Of a stretch of DNA of 35,115 nt, positions 23,594 through 30,995 are shown piece after piece; position 1 is the stretch's first letter, and every line of letters begins with the position of its first letter. A program made the translations under genes and the position numbers. This stretch comes from Acidimicrobiia bacterium (lineage in GTDB: Bacteria; Actinomycetota; Acidimicrobiia; Spongiisociales; UBA5794), in contig JASJEG010000006.1 in the NCBI GenBank assembly GCA_030064765.1, positions 1 to 35,115 of the forward strand. Reading direction: 5' to 3'. Below the pieces are notes generated by a model that made no database searches, was not told where the DNA came from, and was given only the letters and a program-made list of their open reading frames with translations.

Positions 23594-24541
23594 TTAGTCG
23601 CACAGCCAGCTCAGGTCGGTGTTGCCACCGCTGATGATGACGCCGATGCGTTTGCCGGTGATCTCACCGTCCAGCCTGCGAAGTGCCGCCAGGCCGGTCG
23701 CACCAGATGGCTCCACGACGAGTTTCATCCGATGAATATGGAAGAGGGTGGCGTCTCTGATTTCCCCCTCATCCACAAGTACTACCTCGACGCCGGCCCA
23801 CTGCAGGGTGGCAAACGTGAGGTCGCCGAGCGCGGTCAGCAAACCGTCGGCGAGGGTGCTCGGATTCTGCACCCGCGGCTGGATCTCGCCGCTCAGTAGC
23901 GATCGGTAGGCATCGTCTACCGCAGCGGGTTCGGCCCCGATGATGCGGGCCGCAGGCAGCAGGTGGCGGGTTGTGATCGCGGTACCCGACATCAGCCCGC
24001 CGCCTCCAATAGGTGTGATGACGACGTCCAGATCGGCGACGTCCTCGATCAGTTCCTTAGCTGCAGTGCCCTGCCCGGCGATCACCGCCGCGTTGTTGAA
24101 AGGGTGGATCAGGTTGGCTCCGGTGCGGGCGATCACCTGCGCAGTTGCCTCCTCGCGGCCCAACTGGGTGCAGAACTCGATGGTGGCCCCGTAGCTACGG
24201 ACAGCGTCGATCTTGACTGCGGGAGCGTCTGACGGGATGACGACTGTGCACGGGATGCCCCGGATCGCGGCTGCATATGCCAAGGCTGCGCCGTGGTTGC
24301 CGGAGGAGTGCGTTACCACGCCGCGCTCCGCCTCGTCGTCGTCAAGAGAGAGCACAGCATTCAGTGCGCCACGAGCTTTGAACGCCCCGACCTTCTGCAG
24401 ATTCTCACACTTGAAGAAGACGTCGGTCCCCAACTCCTTGCGCAGCGTCGCCGAAGTGGCAACAGGTGTGCGGTGAACGTGAGGGGCGATACGCTCGGCG
24501 GCATCGCAGACGTCGGCGAAGGTCGCTGCAGGCTCTGGCAA
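23594..24541 (-). CDS. Serine racemase/threonine dehydratase-type PLP enzyme
   Basis: About 315 residues, a fold-type II PLP enzyme of the serine/threonine dehydratase group. The PLP Lys is Lys55 in 'QKVGAFKARGALNAV'; 'HSSGNHGAALAYAA' (78-91) binds the substrate carboxylate; 'PIGGGGLMSG' is the phosphate loop. The short length, without a C-terminal ACT domain, matches serine racemase, catabolic threonine dehydratase or hydroxyaspartate ammonia-lyase. I chose the TTG at 24541 because AGGAGG lies four bases upstream; a TTG at 24571 would be ten residues longer. The convergent LLM gene ends 14 bases away. Confidence 0.87.
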   Translation of the reverse strand: MPEPAATFADVCDAAERIAPHVHRTPVATSATLRKELGTDVFFKCENLQKVGAFKARGALNAVLSLDDDEAERGVVTHSSGNHGAALAYAAAIRGIPCTVVIPSDAPAVKIDAVRSYGATIEFCTQLGREEATAQVIARTGANLIHPFNNAAVIAGQGTAAKELIEDVADLDVVITPIGGGGLMSGTAITTRHLLPAARIIGAEPAAVDDAYRSLLSGEIQPRVQNPSTLADGLLTALGDLTFATLQWAGVEVVLVDEGEIRDATLFHIHRMKLVVEPSGATGLAALRRLDGEITGKRIGVIISGGNTDLSWLCD

Positions 24542-24613
24542 GGATCCTCCTAGGTGGGAACGTCGGTCCAACCTAGCTGAGCTTGCTCTGTGAGAATCCG
24601 GAGGATCCTCGGC

Positions 24614-25030
24614 TCAGATTGCCCGCATCCGGTTGTTGCGAGCATTGTGCTCGACCTCGGCCAGGCCGAGCGCTTCGAGAACCGGCGGCACGTAGTTGGC
24701 GAAGCGGCCCCGCAGCCCCTTCTTCAGTCCGTACCAGCCGCCAATCGGGTTGTCCGCCGACCGAGCCCATGCCTCAACTGTGCCCTCTTTGGCGGGTTTC
24801 TGTTCGTCTGCGTTGCCGAGCAACATCCAGTCACCGTGGGCTTGGAGCATCTTGTGGAGATCGTCGATGCACCGCAGGTCGTAGCTGAGCTGGGTGCTTC
24901 CGACCTGGCAGACCAAAGCAGGCGGATCCAACGATTCGTCGCGATACACCTGATACTCCGAGCGCAGGGTCGGCGTCTTGAGAGTCCAGGGATCGTCCGG
25001 TGTGCCGGATCCGGTGAATTCCGCTGCCAT
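24614..25030 (-). CDS. Conserved actinobacterial protein of unknown function (DUF6855-like)
   Basis: A 138-residue soluble protein. It has the strongly conserved pattern of a family I recognise from mycobacteria and relatives: 'GTPDDPWTLKTPTLRSEYQVYRDE', 'DPPALVCQVGSTQLSYDLR', 'GDWMLLGNADEQKP', 'TVEAWARSADNPIGGWYGLKKGLRGRFANYVPPVLEALGLAEVEHNARNNRMRA'. No membrane helix or catalytic motif stands out; the Trp/Gly/Tyr-rich C-terminal block suggests a compact binding domain. I think the family is DUF6855, though I cannot confirm the number. It is divergent from the SRPBCC-ArsR operon and may share its operator. Confidence 0.75.
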   Translation of the reverse strand: MAAEFTGSGTPDDPWTLKTPTLRSEYQVYRDESLDPPALVCQVGSTQLSYDLRCIDDLHKMLQAHGDWMLLGNADEQKPAKEGTVEAWARSADNPIGGWYGLKKGLRGRFANYVPPVLEALGLAEVEHNARNNRMRAI

Positions 25031-25067
25031 TGTGTCTCCCTTGTCGCCGCGAACTGGTAGCCGATGT

Positions 25068-25090
25068 GTTACCGTAACCGTGTTGTTACC
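25068..25090. promoter_or_regulatory. Candidate ArsR-family operator
   Basis: GTTACCGTAAC at 25068-25078 is an inverted repeat (GTTAC/GTAAC), and a second GTTACC half-site follows at 25085-25090, 17 bases on. The block lies 19-41 bases before the ATG of the SRPBCC gene in the intergenic space shared with the divergent gene. The likely binder is the ArsR-type protein of the same operon. Confidence 0.45.
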
Positions 25091-25108
25091 ATTTGTCCAG
25101 GAGGAGTG

Positions 25109-25531
25109 ATGACCACCTATTCCGTCAAGAAGACCATCTCTGCGCCCGCCGAGGAGGTGTGGGCCCTATTGACCAATGCCGCGGAGTATCCGGAGTGGAA
25201 CTCGACGATCGTTTCGCTCGAAGGCGAGGTCGCGCTGGGCAACCGCATCAAGCTGGTGTCGACGGTCAACCCGAAGCGGGCTTTCAAGCTCACAGTGAGT
25301 GAGATGGAGGAGCCGCGCCGCATGGTTTGGTCCGATGGCATGCCGCTCGGCCTGTTTCGTGGCGTCAGGACGTTCACGCTCAGCCCGGCAGGCGAGGGAG
25401 CAACTGCGTTCGAGATGGAGGAGGTCTTCAGTGGTCTGCTCGAACCGCTCATCTCCAAATCGATACCCGACATGAGCGACTCGTTTGAAGAGTTCGGCGA
25501 GAGTCTCAAGCGAGCTGCTGAGGCCGGCTGA
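25109..25531 (+). CDS. SRPBCC (START-like) family protein
   Basis: A 140-residue helix-grip protein. It shows the polyketide-cyclase/SRPBCC entry 'KTISAPAEEVWALLTNAAEYPEWNSTIVSLEGE', a central 'PRRMVWSDG' strand and a long C-terminal helix ('SFEEFGESLKRAAEAG'). The fold holds a hydrophobic ligand; many members are lipid- or small-molecule-binding. ATG is preceded by GGAGG at the right distance. It is the first gene of a three-gene operon; the ArsR gene starts in its stop (TGATG). Confidence 0.82.
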   Translation: MTTYSVKKTISAPAEEVWALLTNAAEYPEWNSTIVSLEGEVALGNRIKLVSTVNPKRAFKLTVSEMEEPRRMVWSDGMPLGLFRGVRTFTLSPAGEGATAFEMEEVFSGLLEPLISKSIPDMSDSFEEFGESLKRAAEAG

Positions 25532-25866
25532 TGCCGTCGGGCACAGCCGCTCACCGCGACCCGCTCGACGTGCTGGGCGACAACAACCGTCGCAAGATCG
25601 TCCATCTGCTCGGGCAGCAGGACATGTCGGTTCAGGAACTCGCGGATGCCCTTCCGATCAGTCGTCCGGCCGTTTCCCGACATCTGCGCCTGCTCAAGGA
25701 GGCCGACCTGGTAGCCGACCGTGCGGACGGGACGCGCAACATCTTCACATTGAAGCCACAAGGTCTCGAACAGTTGCACTCCGAGTTGCTCGATCTGTGG
25801 GGTAACGCAGCCGCACGGTTTCGACTTGTTGCCGACAACCTTCCGAAAGGAGACGATGGTGCTTGA
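25531..25866 (+). CDS. ArsR-family transcriptional regulator
   Basis: A 111-residue winged-helix repressor. 'DPLDVLGDNNRRKIVHLLGQQDMSVQELADALPISRPAVSRHLRLLKEADLVADRADGTRNIFTL' contains the ArsR HTH with recognition helix 'SRPAVSRHLRLLKEAGL'-type. It lacks the metal-binding ELCVCD-type cysteines, so it is the SRPBCC-associated, non-metal type. It begins in the SRPBCC stop codon, and the next gene starts ten bases before its end, so all three are coupled. Its probable target is the GTTACCGTAAC site at 25068-25090. Confidence 0.87.
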   Translation: MPSGTAAHRDPLDVLGDNNRRKIVHLLGQQDMSVQELADALPISRPAVSRHLRLLKEADLVADRADGTRNIFTLKPQGLEQLHSELLDLWGNAAARFRLVADNLPKGDDGA

Positions 25867-26305
25867 GCCGTTGGTGGTCGAATTCACCGTGCAGACGGAC
25901 CAGCAGCGCGCGTTTGATCTGTGGGCGAACCGCACCGGCATATGGTGGCCGCCGGGCCATAGGATGGCTGGCGATGACTCGGAGATCGTCTTCGAGGGGC
26001 ACGCCGGAGGCCGTATCTACGAGCGCGGTTCCGACGGGGTCGAGCATGGCTGGGGTGAGGTGCTCGAGTGGGAGCCGCCACTGCGGTTGCGCTACTTGTG
26101 GCACATATTCTTCGAGCGCGCCGAGGCAACTACCGTCGAGGTGAGGTTTGATGCCGGCAGTGCCAGCTCAACCACTGTGACCATCACTCAAACCGGTTTC
26201 GAGCGGCTTGGCGACGCGGGTCCGGCACGTCGCGAAAGAACTGGGAACGCTTGGGCGGCAATTACCGCACCCTATGTTGCAGCGTGTGAAGATCGGCTGA
26301 GCTAG
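25856..26305 (+). CDS. SRPBCC/AHSA1-domain protein
   Basis: A 149-residue AHSA1-type START-like protein. It has 'VEFTVQTDQQRAFDLWANRTGIWWPPGHRM', the strand 'IVFEGHAGGRIYERGSDGVEHGWGEVLEWEPPLRLRYLWH' (with the family 'E-x-P-xxL-x-Y-x-W' pattern) and a C-terminal helix. AAGGAG precedes the ATG, which overlaps the ArsR gene by 11 bases. ArsR plus AHSA1 pairs are a common actinobacterial regulator-target layout; two SRPBCC proteins around one ArsR is less usual. Function unknown. Confidence 0.83.
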   Translation: MVLEPLVVEFTVQTDQQRAFDLWANRTGIWWPPGHRMAGDDSEIVFEGHAGGRIYERGSDGVEHGWGEVLEWEPPLRLRYLWHIFFERAEATTVEVRFDAGSASSTTVTITQTGFERLGDAGPARRERTGNAWAAITAPYVAACEDRLS

Positions 26306-26309
26306 AGGC

Positions 26310-26402
26310 TCAGCCTTTGTCGTTGCGTCGGGATGCGACGGCGCGGGCGGTAGCCACGGCGGCCACCGCTCCCGCGACTGCTCCGATGACGATGAAGACC
26401 AT
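26310..26402 (-). CDS. Small single-pass membrane protein (possible)
   Basis: A 30-residue ORF (ATG 26400-26402, TGA 26310-26312) made of one hydrophobic helix rich in Ala and Val ('FIVIGAVAGAVAAVATARAV') followed by a basic tail ('ASRRNDKG'), a typical Nin-Cout small membrane protein. It sits in the otherwise empty 170-base space between two convergent genes. There is no strong ribosome site and no homologue that I recognise, so it may be fortuitous. Confidence 0.35.
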   Translation of the reverse strand: MVFIVIGAVAGAVAAVATARAVASRRNDKG

Positions 26403-26477
26403 TGCGCCACTGTAGATCCGACAAATGGCCTGCTCTAGGGTCCATCGGCCACGGAGAGCTGAGTCCTCCGCCAAGTG

Positions 26478-28322
26478 TCAGCGCTGTTTGGCGCGCTTGC
26501 GATCGCTCTCGGACAGGAGACGCTTGCGGACCCTGACGGCGCTCGGCGTCACTTCCACTAGCTCGTCGGGTGCGATCCATTCGATTGCGGTCTCCAAGGT
26601 CAAATCCCGGGGAGGCTTCAGCTTGATCGCTTCGTCGCTGCTGTGGGTACGGATGTTGGTGAGCTGCTTGCCCTTGGTGGCATTGACAACCATGTTCTCG
26701 GGGCGTGACGCTTCCCCGATGATCATCCCCTCGTAGATGTCGGTGGCGGGCCCGACAAACAGGTCGCCCCGCTTCTGCAGGTTGTCGAGGGCAAAGGCTG
26801 TAGTGCGTCCAATCCGATCGGCAACTATTGCGCCGCCCGTTCGATGCGGCAGTTCACCAGCCCACGGCATCCAGCCGGCATGGTGTTGATGGACCAGAGC
26901 CGTGCCGCGAGTTGCGGTGACCAGCAATGTGCGAAAACCGAGCAAGCCTCGCGCCGGCGCCTCGAGCGTGACGATCGTGCGTCCGGTATCGCCGGGCCGG
27001 AGGTCGGTGACCTTGCCCTTGCGGGGGGCAACCGTCTGGGTAACGGTGCCGACATAATCGTCGGGCACATCAACAACAGCTCTTTCAATCGGCTCGTGGG
27101 GTGAGCCGTCGATCTCGCGAATGATTACCTCCGGTCGGCTCACTTGTAGTTCGTATCCCTCGCGCCGCATCGCCTCGATCAGCACGGACAGCTGGAGTTC
27201 GCCCCTCCCGGCGACTTCGATGACCTCGGGAGACGCAGTTGGCCCGATACGTATCGAGACGTTGCCGAGCACCTCTCGCTCCAACCTGTCGCGAATCTGG
27301 CGTGAAGTCAGGTACTTGCCTTCGCGGCCGGCGAGTGGTGACGTGTTGACTCCGAACGTCATGCGGAGGACCGGCTCATCGACTTCGATTCGCGCCAGCG
27401 GGATCGGGGCCGCTGCATCGGCGATCGTGTCTCCGATCTCTACCTCGGGGAACCCGGCGACCACGAAGAGATCCCCCGCCACGCACTGTTCCACTTCGGT
27501 CCGACCCAAACCGCTGAACCCCATCAGGTGTGTGAGGCGGCGGCGCAGCGGCGGTTCCTCCTCATTCGAGTGACACAGCGCAACCTGGGTACCTCGCTGC
27601 ATCGTGCCTTCCACCACCCGCCCGATTGCTAGTCGGCCGAGGTAGTCCGAAGCGTCGAGATTGGTAACCAAGGCTTGCAGGGGGCCGCTTGGATCGCCTG
27701 CGGGTGCCGGAATTGTCTCGACAATGGTGTCCAGCAGCGGCGCCAGGTCCGCCGCCTCGCCGGGGATTCCGACGCCACGTGCCGCTCTGCCCTCGCGGGC
27801 AATCGTTGAGACGATGGGAAACTCAATGTGATGATCCTCGGCGTCGAGGTCGAAGAAGAGTTGGTATACGTCGTCGGCGACCTCGTCCAGACGGGCGTCG
27901 GGACGGTCCACCTTGTTGATCACCACGACGGCGGGAAGGCCAAGTGTCAGCGCCTTGGAGAGCACGTAGCGGGTCTGCGGCATGGGGCCTTCTGCTGCGT
28001 CCACGAGAAGCAGGACTCCGTCAACAAGAGTCAACGCTCGCTCCACCTCGCCACCGAAATCGGCGTGGCCGGGGGTATCGACGAGGTTGATCCGCGTACC
28101 GAGCCATTCGACCGAAGCAGCCTTTGCGAGGATGGTTATCCCGCGCTCTCGTTCTTGATCGTTCGAGTCGAGGACCCGGTCCACGGGAGCCTCGTGCGCG
28201 GCAAACACGCCGGTGGCGCGCAGCATGGCGTCCACCAGGGTGGTCTTCCCATGGTCGACGTGCGCGATCAGAGCAATGTTGCGGAAAGCGGGAGTCACAG
28301 CGGCGGAGATAGTAACCGACAC
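26478..28322 (-). CDS. typA: Ribosome-associated GTPase BipA/TypA
   Basis: A 614-residue translational GTPase of normal BipA length. G1 is '[16 protein letters not shown]' (about 19-34), switch I '[16 protein letters not shown]', G3 '[14 protein letters not shown]', G4 '[12 protein letters not shown]'. EF-G-like domains follow, with '[31 protein letters not shown]' and the BipA-specific C-terminus beginning '[29 protein letters not shown]'. BipA binds the 70S A site and assists 50S assembly and stress adaptation. The start is GTG at 28322; another GTG eight codons in is an alternative. Confidence 0.94.
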   Translation of the reverse strand: MSVTISAAVTPAFRNIALIAHVDHGKTTLVDAMLRATGVFAAHEAPVDRVLDSNDQERERGITILAKAASVEWLGTRINLVDTPGHADFGGEVERALTLVDGVLLLVDAAEGPMPQTRYVLSKALTLGLPAVVVINKVDRPDARLDEVADDVYQLFFDLDAEDHHIEFPIVSTIAREGRAARGVGIPGEAADLAPLLDTIVETIPAPAGDPSGPLQALVTNLDASDYLGRLAIGRVVEGTMQRGTQVALCHSNEEEPPLRRRLTHLMGFSGLGRTEVEQCVAGDLFVVAGFPEVEIGDTIADAAAPIPLARIEVDEPVLRMTFGVNTSPLAGREGKYLTSRQIRDRLEREVLGNVSIRIGPTASPEVIEVAGRGELQLSVLIEAMRREGYELQVSRPEVIIREIDGSPHEPIERAVVDVPDDYVGTVTQTVAPRKGKVTDLRPGDTGRTIVTLEAPARGLLGFRTLLVTATRGTALVHQHHAGWMPWAGELPHRTGGAIVADRIGRTTAFALDNLQKRGDLFVGPATDIYEGMIIGEASRPENMVVNATKGKQLTNIRTHSSDEAIKLKPPRDLTLETAIEWIAPDELVEVTPSAVRVRKRLLSESDRKRAKQR

Positions 28323-28402
28323 CCAAGCCTTGGGATGCTCGGGACGGTTGCCGCAATTCGGATGGAATGCGGAGCTGAAGTCTTGAGTGGGGTTCCGACC
28401 AC

Positions 28403-29389
28403 CTAGGCGTGGGGAAACCTGTCGAGACCTAGTTCAGCGATGGTTCCCGCCATGCGCTTGCGGGTGCCGGGACCGACGGGCATGCCAACGCCGTCGGCGA
28501 TCCGGTTCATCATCTCGAAGTTCCCGGTAACCGCAGCCGCATCCGCCGCAGCCGCCTTACCGAGAGTATCGACGACCGCGGTGCGCGCGTCCGCAATCCC
28601 GTTCCCAGAGAGCGTGGCACCTACGAAGCCGATCAGTTCTCTACCGCCCGGTAACAGGGGGTCGCCCTTGCCATCTGCGATGGGAAGGAGGTTGATCTGC
28701 TGGTTGGTTTCTTCGACGCTCCAACTGAGCATTCCGACATGGGCCAGAGTTCAGAAGAAACACTCATTGATGGCCGAGGTACGTGATGCCACCAACTCCG
28801 TCTGCGCTCTAGTGAGTCCGTGCGTCACAGCCGGATCGCTCATTTCCTCGTAGGTGAGGTACATCGGCCCATGGAGCATCTCCAGTGCAGCCATCTCAGC
28901 TGGGACCGCCGACAGTGACGTCGGGATCGTGGGCGGTCCAACCATCGGAACCCATGCTTTGGTGATAGTCGCCGGTGCTTCTGGGAGTTGCCGTGACGGC
29001 TCGCCGGCTGCCGCTTCGGGGAGAGGCTCGAGTTCCAGCTCTAGAGCCCGATGGAACGTATCGACCGTAGTCAGCTGTGACACGATCCCAATGAGTTCTA
29101 CGTACTGGCTGGCGCTCAGGCCCCGGCTCTCCCAGCTGACGATCAGCTCCTGGGTAATGGCGGCCGGTTGGTGAGCAAGCAGGGCTGCGGCCTCAGTCGC
29201 AGCAGCCGGCAGCGCACCCCTTTCCGCTGACTCCCCCGATTCGTATGCGGCGCGTGCCACCGCGGCGATTGCTACTCGTTCTTCTCCGGTCCACCAGGTG
29301 CCGGGCGCGGCCAGTCGATGCCACACGTGGCGAAACGCCTCAGCCCGGTCGTCGTCCACCGGCAAGGGAGCGGTTGAGAAGTCAAACAT
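28403..29389 (-). CDS. AhpD-like (carboxymuconolactone decarboxylase-fold) protein with in-frame TGA, probable selenoprotein
   Basis: Two open frames in the same reading frame are split only by TGA at 28751-28753. Read through, they give about 328 residues of an AhpD-like double domain. Before the TGA comes 'LTRAQTELVASRTSAINECFF', after it 'TLAHVGMLSW'. With Sec as residue 213 this reads C210-F-F-U213-T-L-A-H217, the AhpD pattern CxxCxxxH, with Glu198 twelve residues before C210 as in AhpD (Glu118/Cys130/Cys133/His137). The C-terminal part has the family's 'NFEMMNRIADGVGMP'. A stem-loop with a nine-pair stem follows the TGA. I chose ATG at 29389; TTG at 29398 is possible. If it is not Sec, the gene is a pseudogene cut at its active site, which the intact downstream frame argues against. 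Confidence 0.78.
28713..28753 (-). promoter_or_regulatory. SECIS-like element after the in-frame TGA
   Basis: In the mRNA, TGA at 28753-28751 is followed by a hairpin: UCG (28737-28735), a GA bulge, AUGCUC (28732-28727), loop AGUUG (28726-28722), GAGCGU and CGA (28721-28713). This is nine base pairs with one U-G wobble. The apical loop starts 25 bases after the TGA, within the roughly 16-37 base range of bacterial SECIS elements, and has a G in its first two bases, as those elements require. Confidence 0.6.
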
Positions 29390-29393
29390 GCCC

Positions 29394-29410
29394 GCCAAGC
29401 GTAGCTTGGC
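29394..29410. repeat. Inverted repeat just upstream of the AhpD-like gene
   Basis: GCCAAGC-gta-GCTTGGC, a perfect seven-base inverted repeat, lies five bases before the ATG at 29389 (minus strand) and in the space after the GTPase gene. In RNA it would fold over the ribosome-binding region. It could be an operator, a terminator-like hairpin or a translation-limiting stem; the sequence does not decide. Confidence 0.4.
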
Positions 29411-29452
29411 GCACCATGCGTAGCTCCCTGCCCAACGGGTAGCCGCAGCCTG

Positions 29453-30472
29453 TCAGGAGTGGAGTTCGAGGACATCTCCGTCGACTACGGCGTGTTCCGG
29501 TCCGACCTGCTGTCCGTCGAAGGAGGCCGTTCCCCACACACGGGCGTACTTGAGACTGCGGGCAACATCCTTGTGAACCAACCGGGCGACGTCGTGGACG
29601 GTTGCCCCGCGCCTGACGGTGAACGGGCGTGTCATGTCCGGCGGCTGTCCCGGGATCTTCGTGTACACCCGGACAACACCGAGATGACTGGTCAGCCATC
29701 GTCCGAGCTCCTCGAGCCCCTCGCCGGTCGCGGCCGACACGCCGATCCACGGATACGTATATCCGGTGAGTTCCTCGAAGACCACGACGTCGTCCTTGTA
29801 CTCAGTCTCGATGTCGATCTTGTTGACCACGAGCAGCGTGGGCAGGTACACCGCAAACGGATCAGGGTCGTCGACTCCGCGCAGGATGTCGCCGTAGACC
29901 GGCCAGTCACTGATCAGGTGGACGTTGCGCTCCGCCAGGATCGCGTGCAGCGCTTCGACTCGATCGATGGTGCCGGCATGAGCCAAGTCCGCGACCAGGA
30001 GGCAGCAATCGGCCGGTTGGAGGGCATTGGCGATCCAGGGGATGGGATGCTCGGGGGCGAGCGAGGGCAGATCGACCAACTGCAGATGGATGTCGTCGAT
30101 CAGCATCATGCCCGGTTGGGGGTATTGAGTGGCAAAGGGGTAAGGCTCCGACGCCGAATGTGATCCTGTCACTCGCGAGTGCAGAGCTGATTTGCCGCTG
30201 TTGGGCGGCCCCAGCAAAGCCACCTGAGCGGCTCCGTCTGGCTTGATGACCGTTGCCGGGCCAGAGCGGGCGCCGCCCTTCTTGGGGCCGGCGAGCTGTT
30301 CGCTGAGCTCCTTGATCTTGGTCTTGATATCGGCGCGAATGTGCTCGGTGCCCTTGTGCTTTGGGATGGTGCGGTGCATCTCCCGCAACAGCTCGAGCCG
30401 CTCTTCCGGATCGCGGGCGCGTCGAAACGCAGCCTCGGCAGCTTTGTAGGCGGGCGTCACGTTCGCCGGCAT
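29453..30472 (-). CDS. DRG-like GTPase with C-terminal TGS domain
   Basis: A 339-residue protein with the layout of the DRG branch of the Obg family. A basic helical N-terminus ('TPAYKAAEAAFRRARDPEERLELLREMHRTIPKHKGTEHIRADIKTKI') is followed by the G domain: G1 'GPPNSGKSAL' (88-97), the switch I region 'YPFATQYPQPGMM' and G4 'NKID' (217-220), then a TGS domain (about 266-338). The G3 motif is 'DLPS' at 134-137 in place of DxxG. DRG proteins are best known from archaea and eukaryotes as ribosome-associated GTPases; bacterial members are fewer. It is divergent from the RRM gene. The substitution in G3 may lower or alter GTP hydrolysis. Confidence 0.84.
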   Translation of the reverse strand: MPANVTPAYKAAEAAFRRARDPEERLELLREMHRTIPKHKGTEHIRADIKTKIKELSEQLAGPKKGGARSGPATVIKPDGAAQVALLGPPNSGKSALHSRVTGSHSASEPYPFATQYPQPGMMLIDDIHLQLVDLPSLAPEHPIPWIANALQPADCCLLVADLAHAGTIDRVEALHAILAERNVHLISDWPVYGDILRGVDDPDPFAVYLPTLLVVNKIDIETEYKDDVVVFEELTGYTYPWIGVSAATGEGLEELGRWLTSHLGVVRVYTKIPGQPPDMTRPFTVRRGATVHDVARLVHKDVARSLKYARVWGTASFDGQQVGPEHAVVDGDVLELHS

Positions 30473-30658
30473 AGCGTCATGATATTCGCCTCGAAACTCC
30501 CGTTCTTCGAAAATCCATTGTCGTCAGTGACAACCGAATGGCTAGGGTATGGAGAGCCGCATAGCGGCGACTCGCCCCTTTCTCCTGAGATACCGTCCAC
30601 CCGGGTTGAGGCCGAGTCAGATTTGAATAGTTGGACGGGCAAGGGGCGTACGCTCAGA
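30473..30658. promoter_or_regulatory. Divergent intergenic region upstream of the RRM gene
   Basis: These 186 bases, less GC-rich than their surroundings, separate the GTPase and RRM genes and must hold both promoters. RRM-protein genes often have long 5' leaders that control them at low temperature, and a leader would fit here, but I cannot identify a defined promoter or structured element. No credible ORF is present. Confidence 0.4.
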
Positions 30659-30904
30659 ATGAACATCTATGTAGGGAATCTTCCCTTCTCTTCCACCAGT
30701 GCCGATCTCGAGGACCTCTTCGGTCAGTATGGGCAAGTCGACTCGGCGGCCGTGATCTCGGACCGGGAAACCGGGCGTTCTCGCGGGTTCGGTTTTGTGG
30801 AAATGGCAAGTGACGACGATGCTCGCCGCGCTATCGAGGAGCTCGACGGCTCCGATCTCGGCGGCCGGAATCTCAAGGTAAACGAGGCACGCCCCAGGCG
30901 TTAG
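30659..30904 (+). CDS. Small RNA-recognition-motif (RRM) RNA-binding protein
   Basis: An 81-residue protein that is a single RRM domain. RNP2 is 'IYVGNL' (3-8) and RNP1 is 'RGFGFVEM' (42-49), the aromatic pairs that stack on RNA bases; 'NLKVNEARPRR' ends the domain with a basic tail. Such single-RRM proteins occur in cyanobacteria and other bacteria, often cold-inducible, and act as RNA chaperones. A perfect stem-loop follows the stop within 17 bases. The start is the only ATG consistent with the domain boundary. Confidence 0.9.
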   Translation: MNIYVGNLPFSSTSADLEDLFGQYGQVDSAAVISDRETGRSRGFGFVEMASDDDARRAIEELDGSDLGGRNLKVNEARPRR

Positions 30905-30920
30905 GAATACGAAAATCCGC

Positions 30921-30948
30921 AAAGGGAGGGAGCTTGCTCCCTCCCTTT
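30921..30948. terminator. Perfect 13-bp stem-loop after the RRM gene
   Basis: AAAGGGAGGGAGC (30921-30933), loop TT, and GCTCCCTCCCTTT (30936-30948) form a perfect palindrome. It lies 17 bases after the RRM stop. In the plus-strand RNA the A-stem/hairpin/TTT layout is that of a terminator, with the T-tract short and inside the stem; it is symmetric and could work both ways. Confidence 0.7.
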
Positions 30949-30995
30949 GGCTATGTCATCTGGAGAACTCGCCCGATCCGGTATATCCTGGCACC

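Noticed and set aside
28403-29398. A frameshifted pseudogene or two separate genes for the AhpD-like region
   Set aside because: Both parts are in the same frame with no indel, separated only by TGA at a catalytic position, and the downstream part stays open and family-like. A sequencing error to TGA remains possible but less likely.
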